Shown: positions 44,153-53,431, counted from the first letter of the stretch. The stretch: DNA of 64,000 bases from Streptomyces sp. CG4 (GCF_041080655.1 NZ_CP163525.1:9796001-9860000); one strand, 5' to 3'. Program-made: numbers and translations. The notes: generated from the letters alone by a model not told the origin.

Positions 44153-44170
44153 CCCCGGCTTCAGCCGGGG
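44153..44170. repeat. Left-end hairpin of the IS200/IS605 element
   Basis: CCCCGGCT-TC-AGCCGGGG. Subterminal hairpins of this kind are what TnpA recognises at the ends. Confidence 0.75.
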
Positions 44171-44235
44171 AGGGAAACGCATCCTCGGACCGGAGGCGCG
44201 CAGTGCCGGAGTTCGCTCCGTCTGTGGGGTGACGG

Positions 44236-44664
44236 TCAGATAGGCCGTTTCTGGCTCTCGATGTACTGACGGACGATGCTGAGCGGTGCACCGCCGCACG
44301 ACCCGGCGAAGTAGGAGCGGGACCAGAGGACGGAGCCGATCCCGATGCGGTTGATGCGGCCGGTGTACTCGGCGCGTAGGTACCGGGAGCTGACGCCCTT
44401 CAAGCTGTTGATCAGCTTCGACAAGGCCACCTTGGGCGGGTAGTGCACGAGCAGGTGTACGTGATCGCGTTCGCCGTTGAACTCCTTCAGCTCCGTCTCG
44501 AAGCTGCCGCACACTTCCCGCATGATCTCCTCGCATCGCTTCAGCATCGCGTCATCGAAGACGCCCTTGCGGTCCTTCGTGACGAACACCAAGTGAGCGT
44601 GGAGGTTGTAGGCGACGTGACGGCCGGTGCGAATATCCGGGTTTGGTTCCCAGCGGGGTGACAT
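44236..44664 (-). CDS. tnpA: IS200-type transposase TnpA (Y1 HUH)
   Basis: 142 residues. HUH motif in RDHVHLLVHYP and catalytic Tyr in IVRQYIESQ; start region NLHAHLVFVTKDRKGVFD is typical. The length is normal for the family and no stop or shift interrupts it, so it could be active. It cuts and rejoins single-stranded DNA at the element's ends. ATG 44664 is the only well-placed start. Confidence 0.92.
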   Translation of the reverse strand: MSPRWEPNPDIRTGRHVAYNLHAHLVFVTKDRKGVFDDAMLKRCEEIMREVCGSFETELKEFNGERDHVHLLVHYPPKVALSKLINSLKGVSSRYLRAEYTGRINRIGIGSVLWSRSYFAGSCGGAPLSIVRQYIESQKRPI

Positions 44665-44717
44665 ACGCCAAGGCTAGTATGATCTTGCAAGCTGACCAGG
44701 AAGGGGGGTGGGGCCGG

Positions 44718-45932
44718 ATGATCCGTGCGTACAAGTTCCTCATGCGGCCCACCGTGGGCCAGACGGCAGCGCTCGGCGAGATGCTGCGTGATCACTGCTC
44801 CCTCTACAACGGGGCATTGCAGGAGCGTCGTGACGCCTACCGGCACGCCTCCAAGACCTCGATCAAGTACGGGCAGTAGTCCGCCCAGCTCAAGGAGATC
44901 CGCGCCTTCGACCCTGAGCGGCAAGGCCGCTGGTCGTTCTCGTCACAGCAGGCCACCTTGCGCCGCCTGGACAAGGCGTTCCAAGCCTTCTTCCGGCGCG
45001 TGAAGGCCGGCAACAAGCCGGGCTATCCCCGTTTCCGGGGTGCGATGTGGTTCGACACCGTGGAATTCCCCAAGGACGGCGACGGCTGCCGTTGGGACTC
45101 CACCCCGCACGGCCCCGTCACCCGCGTCCGCCTGCAAGGCGTGGGGCACGTCAAGGTCAACGAGCACGGGCCGGTGGTCGGAAAGGCCAAGACCGTCAGC
45201 GTCAAGCGTGAAGGCAAACGCTGGTACGTCATCCTGACCGCCGACCAGGCCGATCCCGAACCCCTGCCCGCCACCGGCTCTGTGGTCGGCATCGACATGG
45301 GCATAGCCAACTTCCTCGCCGACTCAGGCGGCGAGTTCGTACCCAACCCCCGCCACGGCCGCAAGGCCGCCGCCAAGCTCGAAGCCGCACAGCAGGATCT
45401 CGCCCGCTTCCCCCGCGTCCGGCGCGACAAGCGCACCAACAACCACCAGCGGGCCGTCCAGCGCGTTGGCGACCTCCACCGCAAGGTGAGGCGTCAGCGC
45501 CTCGACCACGCCCACAAGACCGCCCTTGACCTCGTCCGCGAACACGACTTCATCGCGCACGAAGACCTCAAGATCCGCACCATGGTCAAGGCCCCCGCAC
45601 CGAAGCCCGACCCTGACCAGCCGAGCACCTTCCTGCCCAACGGCGCGGCAGCGAAGGCCGGACTCAACCACTCGATCTCGGATGCCGGATGGGGGGTGTT
45701 CCTGACGATCCTGCACGCCAAGGCTGAAAGCGCCGGACGGGAAGTGATCGCCGTGGACCCCCGCAACACCTCCCGGACCTGCCCCGAATGCGGGCACGTC
45801 TCAGCGGAGAACCGGCCCACCCAGGAGAAGTTCCACTGCGTCTCGTGCGGCCACAGCGCGCACGCGGACACGGTGGGCGCTCTCAACGTTCTACGGGCCG
45901 GGCTGGTCCGTCGCGACGCCCGCCAGGGTTAG
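44718..45932 (+). pseudogene. tnpB: TnpB RNA-guided nuclease gene with an internal amber codon
   Basis: ATG 44718 follows AAGGGGGG. One continuous frame of about 404 codons with TAG at 44877-44879 as codon 54 (YGQ-TAG-SAQLKEIR), most simply CAG changed to TAG. Downstream the frame is complete: helix-rich N-part FSSQQATLRRLDKAFQAFF, RuvC residues in GIDMGIANFLA (Asp), HEDLKIRTMV (Glu) and HADTVGALNVLR (Asp), and a zinc ribbon CPECGH...CVSCGH. Without suppression or restart only the last part would be made. TnpB cuts DNA matching a guide RNA made from the element's right end. Confidence 0.88.
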
Positions 45933-45939
45933 CGAGAAG

Positions 45940-45959
45940 CCCCCGGCTTCAGCCGGGGG
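45940..45959. repeat. Right-end hairpin of the IS, likely part of the TnpB guide RNA
   Basis: CCCCCGGCT-TC-AGCCGGGGG, eight bases after the tnpB stop. In related elements the right end, transcribed with the 3' part of tnpB, folds into the guide RNA, and the bases just beyond the element (from about 45965) form the guide. Confidence 0.6.
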
Positions 45960-45965
45960 AGGAGT

Positions 45966-46595
45966 CACCAGCAGGGTCACCCGCAGCAGATGGGCCGGGC
46001 CCGAGAGACCCACGGGCGGCGGAGCAGCGTCGTCAACCACGGTGGGAGACGGTGGCGGAACAGAACCGGGCATGGCGACTCCAGGGACGGTGTAAGGGAG
46101 CGGCCATACCTTCCACGGGCGCCTTTGGCGCACGGCATGCTGAGGACGGCCGCACGTCGGCGGCTGGTCCGGACAGCGGCGTGCGGGTACGGACGACCAT
46201 GGGGCGCCGAACGCGCGCTCGCCATCCTCCACGCGATCCGAATCCCGTATCCGGCTCATCCATGCCGTGGATGAGCCACGCCCACAGGCAACGATCGACG
46301 GGATGCCGGCTGTACGGCGGCGCCCGCACCGCAGCCCGCATTCCTCACCACGCGCGCAGAGCATCTGAGGGCGCCGATGAGGGTAAGGGGCACGAAGGCG
46401 GGGCACGGCTCGGGCTCCTCGTTCGCGTACGCGTCCACGCGGGGATGATGTCCTGTACGCGTCGTCGTGCCCCACACCAACGGCGCAGGAAGGGTGGCGG
46501 TGCCCGGAGCAGGAGTTTCGCCCGGATGACGGATCGGGCAGGATGAGGCGGTCATGACATGACCCGTACGGTGCTGACCCGAAGGGAACCGTCTC
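45966..46595. other. Gap between IS and cyclophilin gene, with one hairpin
   Basis: 630 bases without a recognisable gene. GGCTCATCC (46253-46261) and GGATGAGCC (46269-46277) form a 9-bp stem with a 7-base loop, which could be a terminator of a lost gene. The ribosome site GAAGGG of the next gene is at its right end. Confidence 0.4.
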
Positions 46596-47258
46596 GTGCT
46601 CCGTAAGCCAAGCGCCCTGCTCGCCGCCTCCGCCCTGCTCCTCCTCGGCACCGCGGCACAAGCCGCGGCCGACACCCCGCCCCCTGCTGCGCCGTCGGCC
46701 GCCTGCACCTACACGCCGGCCGTTCCCGCGGACAACTTCAAGGGGATACCGGTCTTCGACCCGGTGAAGGCCGCCAAGCCGTACAGCGCGACATTGCGTA
46801 CCAGCCAGGGCGCGATCACCTTCCGGGCACTGACCGACAAGGCTCCCTGCACCACGTACTCCTTCAAGTTCCTCGCCCAGCGCGACTACTTCGACCGCTC
46901 GCACTGCCACCGGCTCACGACCGCGCGCATCTATGTGCTCCAGTGCGGCGACCCGACCGGCACCGGGAGCGGCGGACCCGGTTATTCCTTCCCCGACGAG
47001 AACTTGACCGGGGCGACCTATCCTGCCGGGACGGTGGCGATGGCCAACGCCGGGCCCAATACGAACGGCAGCCAGTTCTTCTTCGTCTGGAAGGACACCA
47101 AACTCTCGCCCGCCTACACGCCGTTCGGGAAGATCACCGCGGGCCTCGACGTGCTCCAGAAGATCGCGGCGGGCGGCGAGGACGACCAGAACGGGCCGGG
47201 AGACGGCTTTCCGGCGCTGCGGGTGAACATCAAGCGCGTACAAATCAGGAGCAGGTAG
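46596..47258 (+). CDS. Secreted cyclophilin-type peptidyl-prolyl isomerase
   Basis: 220 residues from GTG 46596, with AAGGG upstream. Sec signal MLRKPSALLAASALLLLGT, cleavage near AAADTP. Cyclophilin fold: FRALTDKAPCTTYSFKFLAQ, YFDRSHCHRLTT, LQCGDPTGTGSGGPGYSFPDE, GTVAMANAGPNTNGSQFFFVW, FGKITAGLDVLQKIA. Catalyses proline isomerisation, here outside the membrane, and might help fold the secreted enzymes. The usual active-site Arg-Ile-x-x-x-F motif appears altered (TTARIYVLQCG keeps Arg and the Gln region only in part). Confidence 0.88.
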   Translation: MLRKPSALLAASALLLLGTAAQAAADTPPPAAPSAACTYTPAVPADNFKGIPVFDPVKAAKPYSATLRTSQGAITFRALTDKAPCTTYSFKFLAQRDYFDRSHCHRLTTARIYVLQCGDPTGTGSGGPGYSFPDENLTGATYPAGTVAMANAGPNTNGSQFFFVWKDTKLSPAYTPFGKITAGLDVLQKIAAGGEDDQNGPGDGFPALRVNIKRVQIRSR

Positions 47259-47579
47259 TACGGTCCTGCCCCGGCCTGGTCCTTGCCGGAAACTTCGTCC
47301 GTCCCGGTCATGGTCGGCAGCGAGGACGTATGTCCCAACGTGTGTGGTCCAGGCTCGGCAGACGGAAGCCAGCCCGCGTCCGGCGGCCCATGGGGGGCGT
47401 GGACGGCCTCGCCTACGGATTACCGAGCGCTTCGGATCGGTGTCGTCATTCTTGAGTCCGGCGAAGTGGAATTCACGCGCTGGGCGATGGAATTCGATGC
47501 CCCGGGCGCTGCCACCTGGCTCTGATCACGGGCGCACCATGGCCAAGGACTCTTTCGGGTGGGCGGCGAAACGGCCGCC
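47259..47579. other. Gap between convergent cyclophilin and lipoprotein genes
   Basis: 321 bases between two converging genes. No gene, clear hairpin or repeat that I can support. Confidence 0.4.
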
Positions 47580-48257
47580 TCATCCGACGGCCTGCTCACC
47601 CTTGACGACGGTGAAGGCGATACCGCCCAGCCGGGAGGTGAGGTAGCGGCGCAAGGCCGCTGAGGCGCTTCCTGTCTGGCTGGTGTGCAGTTCGATGCCG
47701 GAATGGTCCGTGGCCGGGCCGATCTGGTAGACGGGGAACCCTGCAATCGTCGGCGGGCCGTTGTGCGCCATGAGCCCGCGCACGGCCGCCTGCAGTGTCC
47801 CCTCGGAGTAGCGGCAAGGGAAGATGTCGAGCCGGCTCAGGTCGACGGCCGGGTGGGCGCGCTTGGCTGCCTGCGCGAGCCGCCTCCCGCGCGCCACGTC
47901 CGTGACACACAGCGCCACCCGGCCCGGGGTGTAGCCGTCGATCACCGTGCCGAAAATGTCCGAGTACGCGGAGTTGAACTCCTCATCGCCGACGGCCTGT
48001 GTAAGTGCCTGTGCCTGCGCGGTGTCGGCGGACGTGCCACCGCCCGCGGCGGGGGAGGCCGCGCCCTGGGCCTGCACGCCGTCCGGGCAGGAGGCGCGCA
48101 TGCCGCCACTCGGACTCCTGCTGCCGGCCCGGGACGCGGACGGGGCGCCGGTAGACGGTGTCCGCGACACCGCCGAGGTCCCCGGCGAGGACCCGGCGCA
48201 CGCCGCAGTGGCAGCCAGCATCCCCGAACAGAGCGTCACAGCGACAGCGCGCCGCAT
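47580..48257 (-). CDS. Hypothetical secreted lipoprotein
   Basis: 225 residues. ATG 48257 starts a short signal (MRRAVAVTLCSGMLAATAAC) with a probable lipidation Cys, though the lipobox is weak (TAAC). A Ser/Thr/Pro/Gly-rich stretch of about 55 residues follows, as in cell-envelope lipoproteins. The folded part (EEFNSAYSDIFGTVIDGYTPGRVALC to GIAFTVVKG) has two cysteines and an alternating hydrophobic pattern. It faintly recalls the propeptide region of the protease at 48901, but I do not recognise a family. Divergent from that protease gene. Confidence 0.65.
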   Translation of the reverse strand: MRRAVAVTLCSGMLAATAACAGSSPGTSAVSRTPSTGAPSASRAGSRSPSGGMRASCPDGVQAQGAASPAAGGGTSADTAQAQALTQAVGDEEFNSAYSDIFGTVIDGYTPGRVALCVTDVARGRRLAQAAKRAHPAVDLSRLDIFPCRYSEGTLQAAVRGLMAHNGPPTIAGFPVYQIGPATDHSGIELHTSQTGSASAALRRYLTSRLGGIAFTVVKGEQAVG

Positions 48258-48900
48258 GATGTTCCTACTTCCCTGGAGTTCAGCCCGCGGGCTGTTGTCG
48301 CTCAAGGCTCCCCCTGCCTGCCGCCCCATCCGGGTTCATCCGGTTCTACCCGGGCCATGTGCCAAGGATAGGCCCCCCATCGGGGCCGGATCAGCCGCCA
48401 CCGGGAACGTCGGCGGGACCGTCTTCGCCGGCACCATCGACGTCCTTGCCCTCGCCGCAGTCTTCGCCCGCACACTCACCCGCCGGGCCGACGCCCCCGA
48501 GGTCCTCGGCCCCCTCCTTCGACGAGGTGCGCGGTCGATACACACCAACAGGCCGCAGCAGTGATCTGCGGCCGGGACTTGGCGGTCGGGTCCTCACGGA
48601 TCGCCTCGTACGAGTCCGCCAGGAACGGCATGGTTGCCTCCGCAACGTCAGGTTGCCCGTTGCGAACATTCCGCCGGCGGCCGAATCTCCGCCGACGACA
48701 CGGCAGGCCCCATCCAGATCGAGGTCGTTGGGGAGCTGCCTCGGGGACCGGCCGGAGAGCAACAGGCGCCGTCCGCCTCAGCCCTGCGGCTGCCGATCGG
48801 GAACCTTCCCGCGCTCACCTGATCACAATTTTGTCTGACGAGCCTGTGCCGTAGGAGCATGTCCGCGTCACAATGGCTCCAGCAGAAAGACAGCGGTCAT
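48258..48900. other. Gap between lipoprotein and protease genes
   Basis: 643 bases between divergent genes. Several long open frames cross it, but they are Pro/Ser/Arg-rich and lack homology, so I treat them as shadows. A forward stretch near 48430-48490 (TVFAGTIDVLALAAVFA) is hydrophobic enough to be a fragment of a membrane protein, but no more can be said. Confidence 0.35.
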
Positions 48901-50259
48901 ATGAAGCACGCTGCACGTCACAGATGGGTGGCATTCGTGCTGCCGGCCGCGGCCCTGGCCGCCGCGGTCCCGTTCGTCATCCCCTCACTCGCGGGCGCCT
49001 CTCCTGCGCCGGCCACACATGCAGCCGCGCGGATCGACGAACGCCAGCAGGTCCTCGACGCCATCGCCGGCCGGATCACCGAAGGGCTCTCCGAGTCCGT
49101 CCGGGCCCGCATACCCGGCTTCGCCGAGGTGCAGGTCGACCCCGACCACAACCACCTGCGTCTGTACTGGAAAGGCACCCCGCCCCGGCGGGTCAAGAGC
49201 ATCCTCGCCCACCTCCCCCATGGAGTGACCGCCGAGGTCGACCCCGCCCGCTATTCCAAGGCCGAACTCCACACGGCCCGCGTGAAGTTGCTGAACAGCC
49301 TGCCCTCCATGAAGCTGCGGGTCGAGGGGACGGCGGACCCTGTCCGCATCACCAGCGTCGCACCCGCGGTGGACGGCAGCGGCCTGGAGGTCGGCTACGA
49401 CAACGCCGCCCGTACGGCGAGGAGTCTCCTGACGGGCGGACACGGCAAGACGTTGCAGCAGGTCGCCAAGGCAGCCGGCCGGCTGTCGGGAGTGCAGGTC
49501 ACCGCGATCCACCGGCTGCAGAGCGTGGATCTGTCCTCCCGGCAGCATGACAGCTCCCCCTGGACCGGAGCCTCGGCGCTGAAAAACCCCCTCGGCGGCA
49601 TCTGCTCCGGCTCTTACGGTGTGAAGAACGCCCAGGGCCAGTACATGCTGACGTCGGCCTACCACTGCGGCCCGGGCGCCACAGGCCGGTGGACCACCTG
49701 GTGGGGCGGCGACCTCATCGGCACCACCGACGCCACCCAGCGCTCCCCGCAAGACGACGTGGTCGGCATCAAGCTGCCCTCACAGCGCCTCAGCGGTCGG
49801 CTCTACGACGGCCCCGCAAGCCGCACCGACGGCTACGCCAAGCCCGTCATAGGCTGGGGGCACAACAACGTCGGCGACTACGTGTGCACCGACGGCGCCA
49901 ATGGCGGCGTGCACTGCGGTGTGCGCATAGCCCAGACCGACATCGGCGTCACCGGGCCCAACGGCATCTACCGTCCCGACGTCGACCTCGCCTATGCCAC
50001 CGCCGCCACGCCTGGCGGTGTCGCAGCCGTCAACGGCGACAGCGGCGGCCCGGTCTTCGCCGGCGTCCGCAACCACACAGCCGATGAAGCACGCGGAACC
50101 ATCACCGCCCTCGACCGGACGGTCACCTGCCCGCCCGCATACAACCGCGACACCGTCCTCGACGGCCATCGCAGGGCACCCTGGTGCTTGGCCGGCGTCT
50201 ACTACGTACCCATCGGAAAGACTCTCCAGGACATGCACTGGACCCTGGTCACCGGGTGA
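48901..50259 (+). CDS. Secreted trypsin-like (S1) protease with a long propeptide
   Basis: 452 residues from ATG 48901, chosen because it begins the Sec signal (MKHAARHRWVAFVLPAAALA); ATG 48859 would add 14 odd residues. After the signal comes a propeptide-like region of about 190 residues (IDERQQVLDAIAGRITEGL, VQVDPDHNHLRLYWKGTP). The protease part begins near residue 215. His is in MLTSAYHCGPG, Asp probably in QDDVVGIKL and Ser in VNGDSGGPVFAG. Paired cysteines suggest disulphides. It resembles chymotrypsin-fold proteases of streptomycetes, but cleavage preference is unknown. Confidence 0.82.
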   Translation: MKHAARHRWVAFVLPAAALAAAVPFVIPSLAGASPAPATHAAARIDERQQVLDAIAGRITEGLSESVRARIPGFAEVQVDPDHNHLRLYWKGTPPRRVKSILAHLPHGVTAEVDPARYSKAELHTARVKLLNSLPSMKLRVEGTADPVRITSVAPAVDGSGLEVGYDNAARTARSLLTGGHGKTLQQVAKAAGRLSGVQVTAIHRLQSVDLSSRQHDSSPWTGASALKNPLGGICSGSYGVKNAQGQYMLTSAYHCGPGATGRWTTWWGGDLIGTTDATQRSPQDDVVGIKLPSQRLSGRLYDGPASRTDGYAKPVIGWGHNNVGDYVCTDGANGGVHCGVRIAQTDIGVTGPNGIYRPDVDLAYATAATPGGVAAVNGDSGGPVFAGVRNHTADEARGTITALDRTVTCPPAYNRDTVLDGHRRAPWCLAGVYYVPIGKTLQDMHWTLVTG

Positions 50260-50379
50260 CCCTTCACAGCCCCATCGCCTTGCCAGAGGCGTCCAGAGCC
50301 GCAGCGGGGCCGAAGGCGAGGCAGCGGGGAGCGACCGAAGCGACCGACTGTCCGTGCCGGCCCGAGCACTGCTGAAGCC

Positions 50380-50670
50380 CAGCACCCCGCACGACCGGGC
50401 CGCCTCGGCCTCGTTCATCAACCTCCGCGTCCTCCACCCCGAGCACGAACACCGGCGGCTCGGTGTGGAGGCCGCCGGCACCCACGCCTGCGAACACGGT
50501 GACCTGAATGTCCCTTTCACGTACCGCGTGCCCGGCGGAGACGGCCAGACGGGGGAGCCGAGGTGTGGCCGGCCACGCTCGCCGGGTTCCCGCTCGGGCA
50601 GTGGATCGCCGACGCCCGCCGGTTCTACACCCGCGGGGAATCGCTACGGGCGCACCGATGCGCCGTGTGA
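50380..50670 (+). pseudogene. Relic of a helicase-associated (HA) domain protein
   Basis: One frame reads HACEHGDLNVPFTYRVPGGDG; a shifted frame continues VWPATLAGFPLGQWIADARR then RFYTRGESLRAHR before a stop at 50668-50670. Together these match the repeated helicase-associated domain at the end of large actinomycete DEAD/DEAH helicases (AxxHGxLxVPxxY...GxxLGxWIxxxR). Nothing of the helicase core is present. The rest of the gap 50260-50710 shows no gene. Confidence 0.55.
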
Positions 50671-50710
50671 CGGCCGCCCCCGGCGCGGCGCCTGCGGGTG
50701 GCCCTTTCCG

Positions 50711-51670
50711 TCACTCCGGGGGGACCGTCACCTCGCCCGTGCCCTCGGCGCTCGCGCCGCCGGTGACAGGCACGGTGAAGGGCCGGTCGGTGCCGTCCGC
50801 GGTGACGCGTAGGGCACCGCCTTCGCGTCGGACGTGGAACACGGCGGCCCGTGCGCCCGTCGGGCCGGGCACGGTGATGCGGGTGGTCAGGCCGGCCGTG
50901 GCCGGCGGGTGGACGAGCAGGGTCGGGTGGTCCAGCCAGTCGCCGTCGGGCCGGGTGTCGTCCGAGGCAAGCGGGAGGACGGTGTCCTCGCGGACGTGGG
51001 GCGGAAGGCTGTCGTAGCCGTGCCGTTCGGTGCGCCACCCCGGGCCGGTGACCCGCTCGCCGGTGAGGAGGTGGGTCCACGTGCCCTCGGGGAGGTAGAC
51101 CTCCACCTTTCCATCCTTGCTGAACACCGGGGCGACCAGGAGGTCGGCGCCGAGCATGTACTGGCGGTCGAGCGTGCGGCACGCCGGGTCGTACGGGAAC
51201 TCCTGGACCATGGGCCGCATGACCGGGACACCGGTCCGGTGGGTCTCCACGGCGGCCGCCGTGGAGATACGGCATGGGACGGTACGTGCGCAGCATGAAC
51301 TGCCGGGCCACGGCGACCGCTTCGTCGCCGAACTCCCACGGCACCCGGTACGACGACGAACCGTGCAGACGGCTGTGGGAGGACAGCAGGCCGAAGGCCG
51401 GCCAGCGCTTGAGGACCAGGGATTCGGGCGTTCCCTCGAAGTCTCCGATGTCATGGCTCCAGAAGCCGAAGGCGCTCAGGGACAGGGACAGACCCACCCC
51501 GGAGCGACTCGGCCATGGCCTTGAACGACGACCAGCAGTCGCCGCCCCAGTGCACGGGATACCGCGTGGCCGTGCGAGAAGAGGTAGAACGGGACGTTCT
51601 CGTAAGCCTGTTCGCTGCTGGTGCCGCCGACGGCCTGCCAGACGCCCACGATCTGGCCGTTCTTGACGAA
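50711..51670 (-). pseudogene. Decayed GH31 alpha-xylosidase
   Basis: Four pieces on the minus strand in changing frames: PFVKNGQIVGVWQAVGGTSSEQ with AYENVPFYL (N-terminal part); then directly HWGGDCWSSFKAMAESLRGG, so several hundred residues including the nucleophile are missing; then a shift to LSAFGFWSHDIGDFEGTPES up to RTYRPMPYL; then another shift to MRPMVQEFPYDPACRTLDRQ, YMLGADLLVAPVFSKDG and on to the stop at 50711. The order and motifs are those of YicI-like alpha-xylosidases, which act on xylose side chains such as those of xyloglucan oligosaccharides. The 5' end is replaced by an IS5-family fragment. Confidence 0.75.
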
Positions 51671-52050
51671 CGGGGCGAACACACAGGTCCGAGCCCCGTG
51701 GACCGAGGCAAGCCGGGTTCCAAGATGCACGTCCTGTCGGACGCGAACGGACTGCCCCTGGTCGTCGGCATCTCGGCAGGCAACACCCACGACAGCGAAG
51801 GGCTGAAGCCCATGGTGGCGGCTCACCAAACGCGGCACGACCCGCCTCGCGGCAGGTACTTCAAACCTCGGCGCCTCCACGCGGACAAAGCCTACGACCG
51901 CCAGGACCTGCGGAATTGGTTACGCGGCAAGGGCATTGGAGTCCGGATCGCGCGCAAAGGCATCGAGTCCGGCGAGCGATTGGGCAGTCGCAGGTGGGTG
52001 ATCGAGCGGACGATGTCGTGGCTGTCCACCTCACCACATAGGACACGGTC
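51665..52050 (+). pseudogene. Fragment of an IS5-family DDE transposase
   Basis: Reads GEHTGPSPVDRGKPGSKMHV (first Asp), VGISAGNTHDSEGLKPMV (second Asp), RLHADKAYDRQDLRNWL and RRWVIERTMSWL (Glu), then breaks off in STSPHRTRS. The N-terminal helix-turn-helix and the usual tail after the Glu helix are missing, so it cannot work. It lies exactly where the GH31 gene loses its start. Confidence 0.75.
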
Positions 52051-53196
52051 TTAGTACTGGGCGTCGTTGTTGCTGCCGAAGTCGGGTACGTCGGCGGACA
52101 GCAGGTGTTCGGCGCCGCCTTCGAGGGCTTTGGCCGTCTCGGTGGAGCGGGGGAGCATGGTCTTCTCGTAGGTGCGGATCGCGTCGGCGACAGTGGCGGC
52201 GTGCGCGAGAGCGAGGGCGATTTCGCTGGCGTCGAGCATGGCGAGGTTGACGCCGACGCCGAGCGGGGGCATGAGGTGGGCGGCATCTCCGAGCAGGGTC
52301 ACCGTCGGGTTGTGTTCCCAGGTATGCGGGACCGGGAGGGCGAAGATCGGGCGGTCGACGTAGGGGCCGTCGTTTTCGGTGATCATCCGGCGTATGCGGG
52401 GCGACCAGTGGGCGTACTCGCCCAGGAGCAGGGCGCGGATGCCGTCGGTGTCCTCGACCGTCAGGCCGCTCGTGCTGATCCAGTCGACCGGGACTCGTTG
52501 GATGATGTAGACGCGGATGTGGTTTCCGCTGTTGCGCTGGGCGAACAGGCCGCGCTCTCCGTCGGCTGCGTGGGCGCTGCCCTGGCCGACCAGCTCGGCC
52601 AGGTCCGGGTGCCGGTTCTCAACGTCTGAGAACCATGCTTCCAGGAAGCTCACCCCGGTGTACTCGGGGGTGGCGGGGGACAGGGCCGGGCGTACGCGGG
52701 AGGAGGCGCCGTCGGCGCCGATGACCAGATCGGTCTGGATGGTCGTGCCGTCGGTAAAGTGCAATTGCCGCGGCCCGTCGTCGGGTCCGCTGATCGTGTC
52801 GAGGGCGTGGCCCCAGTGCACGGTTCCCGGTTGCAGGGAGTCGAGCAGCAGGTTGCGTAGCTGTCCGCGGTCGATTTCCGGCTTGAACAGTTCGTCGATC
52901 TCGGGGACTTGATGGGACGTGATCGTGCCGGTCGGGTCCATCTGGCGCATTTCCTGCCCTTCGGGGCGGGCGAGCTTGAAGAACTCGTCGAGCAGACCGG
53001 CTTCGCGCAGGGCGATCTGGCCGTTGTCGGCGTGCAGGTCGAGGGTGCCGCCCTGGTTGCGGGCGTCGGGGCCCCGGTCGCGGTCGTAGACGGTGACCGC
53101 CATGCCGTGCTGCTGGAGGATGCGGGCGCAGGTCAGTCCACCGGGGCCGGCACCGATGATGCTGATGCGTGCCCGGGCGGGTTCTGGGGAGTTCAT
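52051..53196 (-). CDS. FAD-dependent monooxygenase (TetX-like, PHBH fold)
   Basis: 381 residues from ATG 53196, preceded by a GGGAAA-type site. FAD motifs: ISIIGAGPGGLTCARIL at the N-terminus, VIGADGASSRVR in the middle, and TVTLLGDAAHLMPPLGVGVNLAMLDASE near the end. The closest type is the TetX-like group, which hydroxylates aromatic polyketides or tetracyclines; other members act on small aromatics. It is divergent from a TetR gene 235 bases away, the usual layout of an inducible resistance or detoxification pair. Substrate unknown. Confidence 0.85.
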   Translation of the reverse strand: MNSPEPARARISIIGAGPGGLTCARILQQHGMAVTVYDRDRGPDARNQGGTLDLHADNGQIALREAGLLDEFFKLARPEGQEMRQMDPTGTITSHQVPEIDELFKPEIDRGQLRNLLLDSLQPGTVHWGHALDTISGPDDGPRQLHFTDGTTIQTDLVIGADGASSRVRPALSPATPEYTGVSFLEAWFSDVENRHPDLAELVGQGSAHAADGERGLFAQRNSGNHIRVYIIQRVPVDWISTSGLTVEDTDGIRALLLGEYAHWSPRIRRMITENDGPYVDRPIFALPVPHTWEHNPTVTLLGDAAHLMPPLGVGVNLAMLDASEIALALAHAATVADAIRTYEKTMLPRSTETAKALEGGAEHLLSADVPDFGSNNDAQY

Positions 53197-53372
53197 GGAT
53201 TTCCCATTCAGTCGGCGAAGAGGGGCGAGCAGGCCGGGCGTTGTCGACCTCGGCACCGGATGTGCCACGCAGAGGGGCCTCTTGGATGAACAGGTCGGCG
53301 CGGTGCAGACGATGACCAGGCCGACGAGGATGGGCCGCTCAGGTACTCACAGTACCCATAAAATCAGAGCGA

Positions 53373-53395
53373 GTAGAAAAGTGCAATGACTCTAC
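53373..53395. promoter_or_regulatory. Possible operator between monooxygenase and TetR genes
   Basis: GTAGA (53373-53377) and TCTAC (53391-53395) form inverted half-sites in an A+T-richer intergenic stretch, with further related ACTC/GAGT motifs nearby. A natural place for the TetR protein to bind and control both genes. Confidence 0.35.
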
Positions 53396-53431
53396 TTAGT
53401 GACTGATTCGACTATCGAGTACGCTGTAGTC

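Larger units (their letters stand above)
44149..45965. mobile_element. IS200/IS605-family element with divergent tnpA and tnpB
   Basis: Both ends carry a nearly identical subterminal hairpin: CCCCGGCTTCAGCCGGGG at 44153-44170 and CCCCCGGCT/AGCCGGGGG at 45940-45959. Inside lie a minus-strand tnpA and a plus-strand tnpB whose starts are 53 bases apart. This is the normal plan of IS605-type single-strand transposons, which lack inverted repeats and insert 3' of a short target. Exact tips cannot be fixed without an empty site. Confidence 0.8.

Noticed and set aside
47443..47525. Short frame ESGEVEFTRWAMEF
   Set aside because: Looks protein-like but is under 40 codons, with no start signal or family.
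48359..48838. 159-codon Pro/Ser/Arg-rich forward frame
   Set aside because: No ribosome site, no homology and low-complexity composition; treated as shadow.
53399..53431. GTG 53399 as TetR start
   Set aside because: It would add 11 residues with no ribosome site and lies in the probable operator; ATG 53432 fits the family better.
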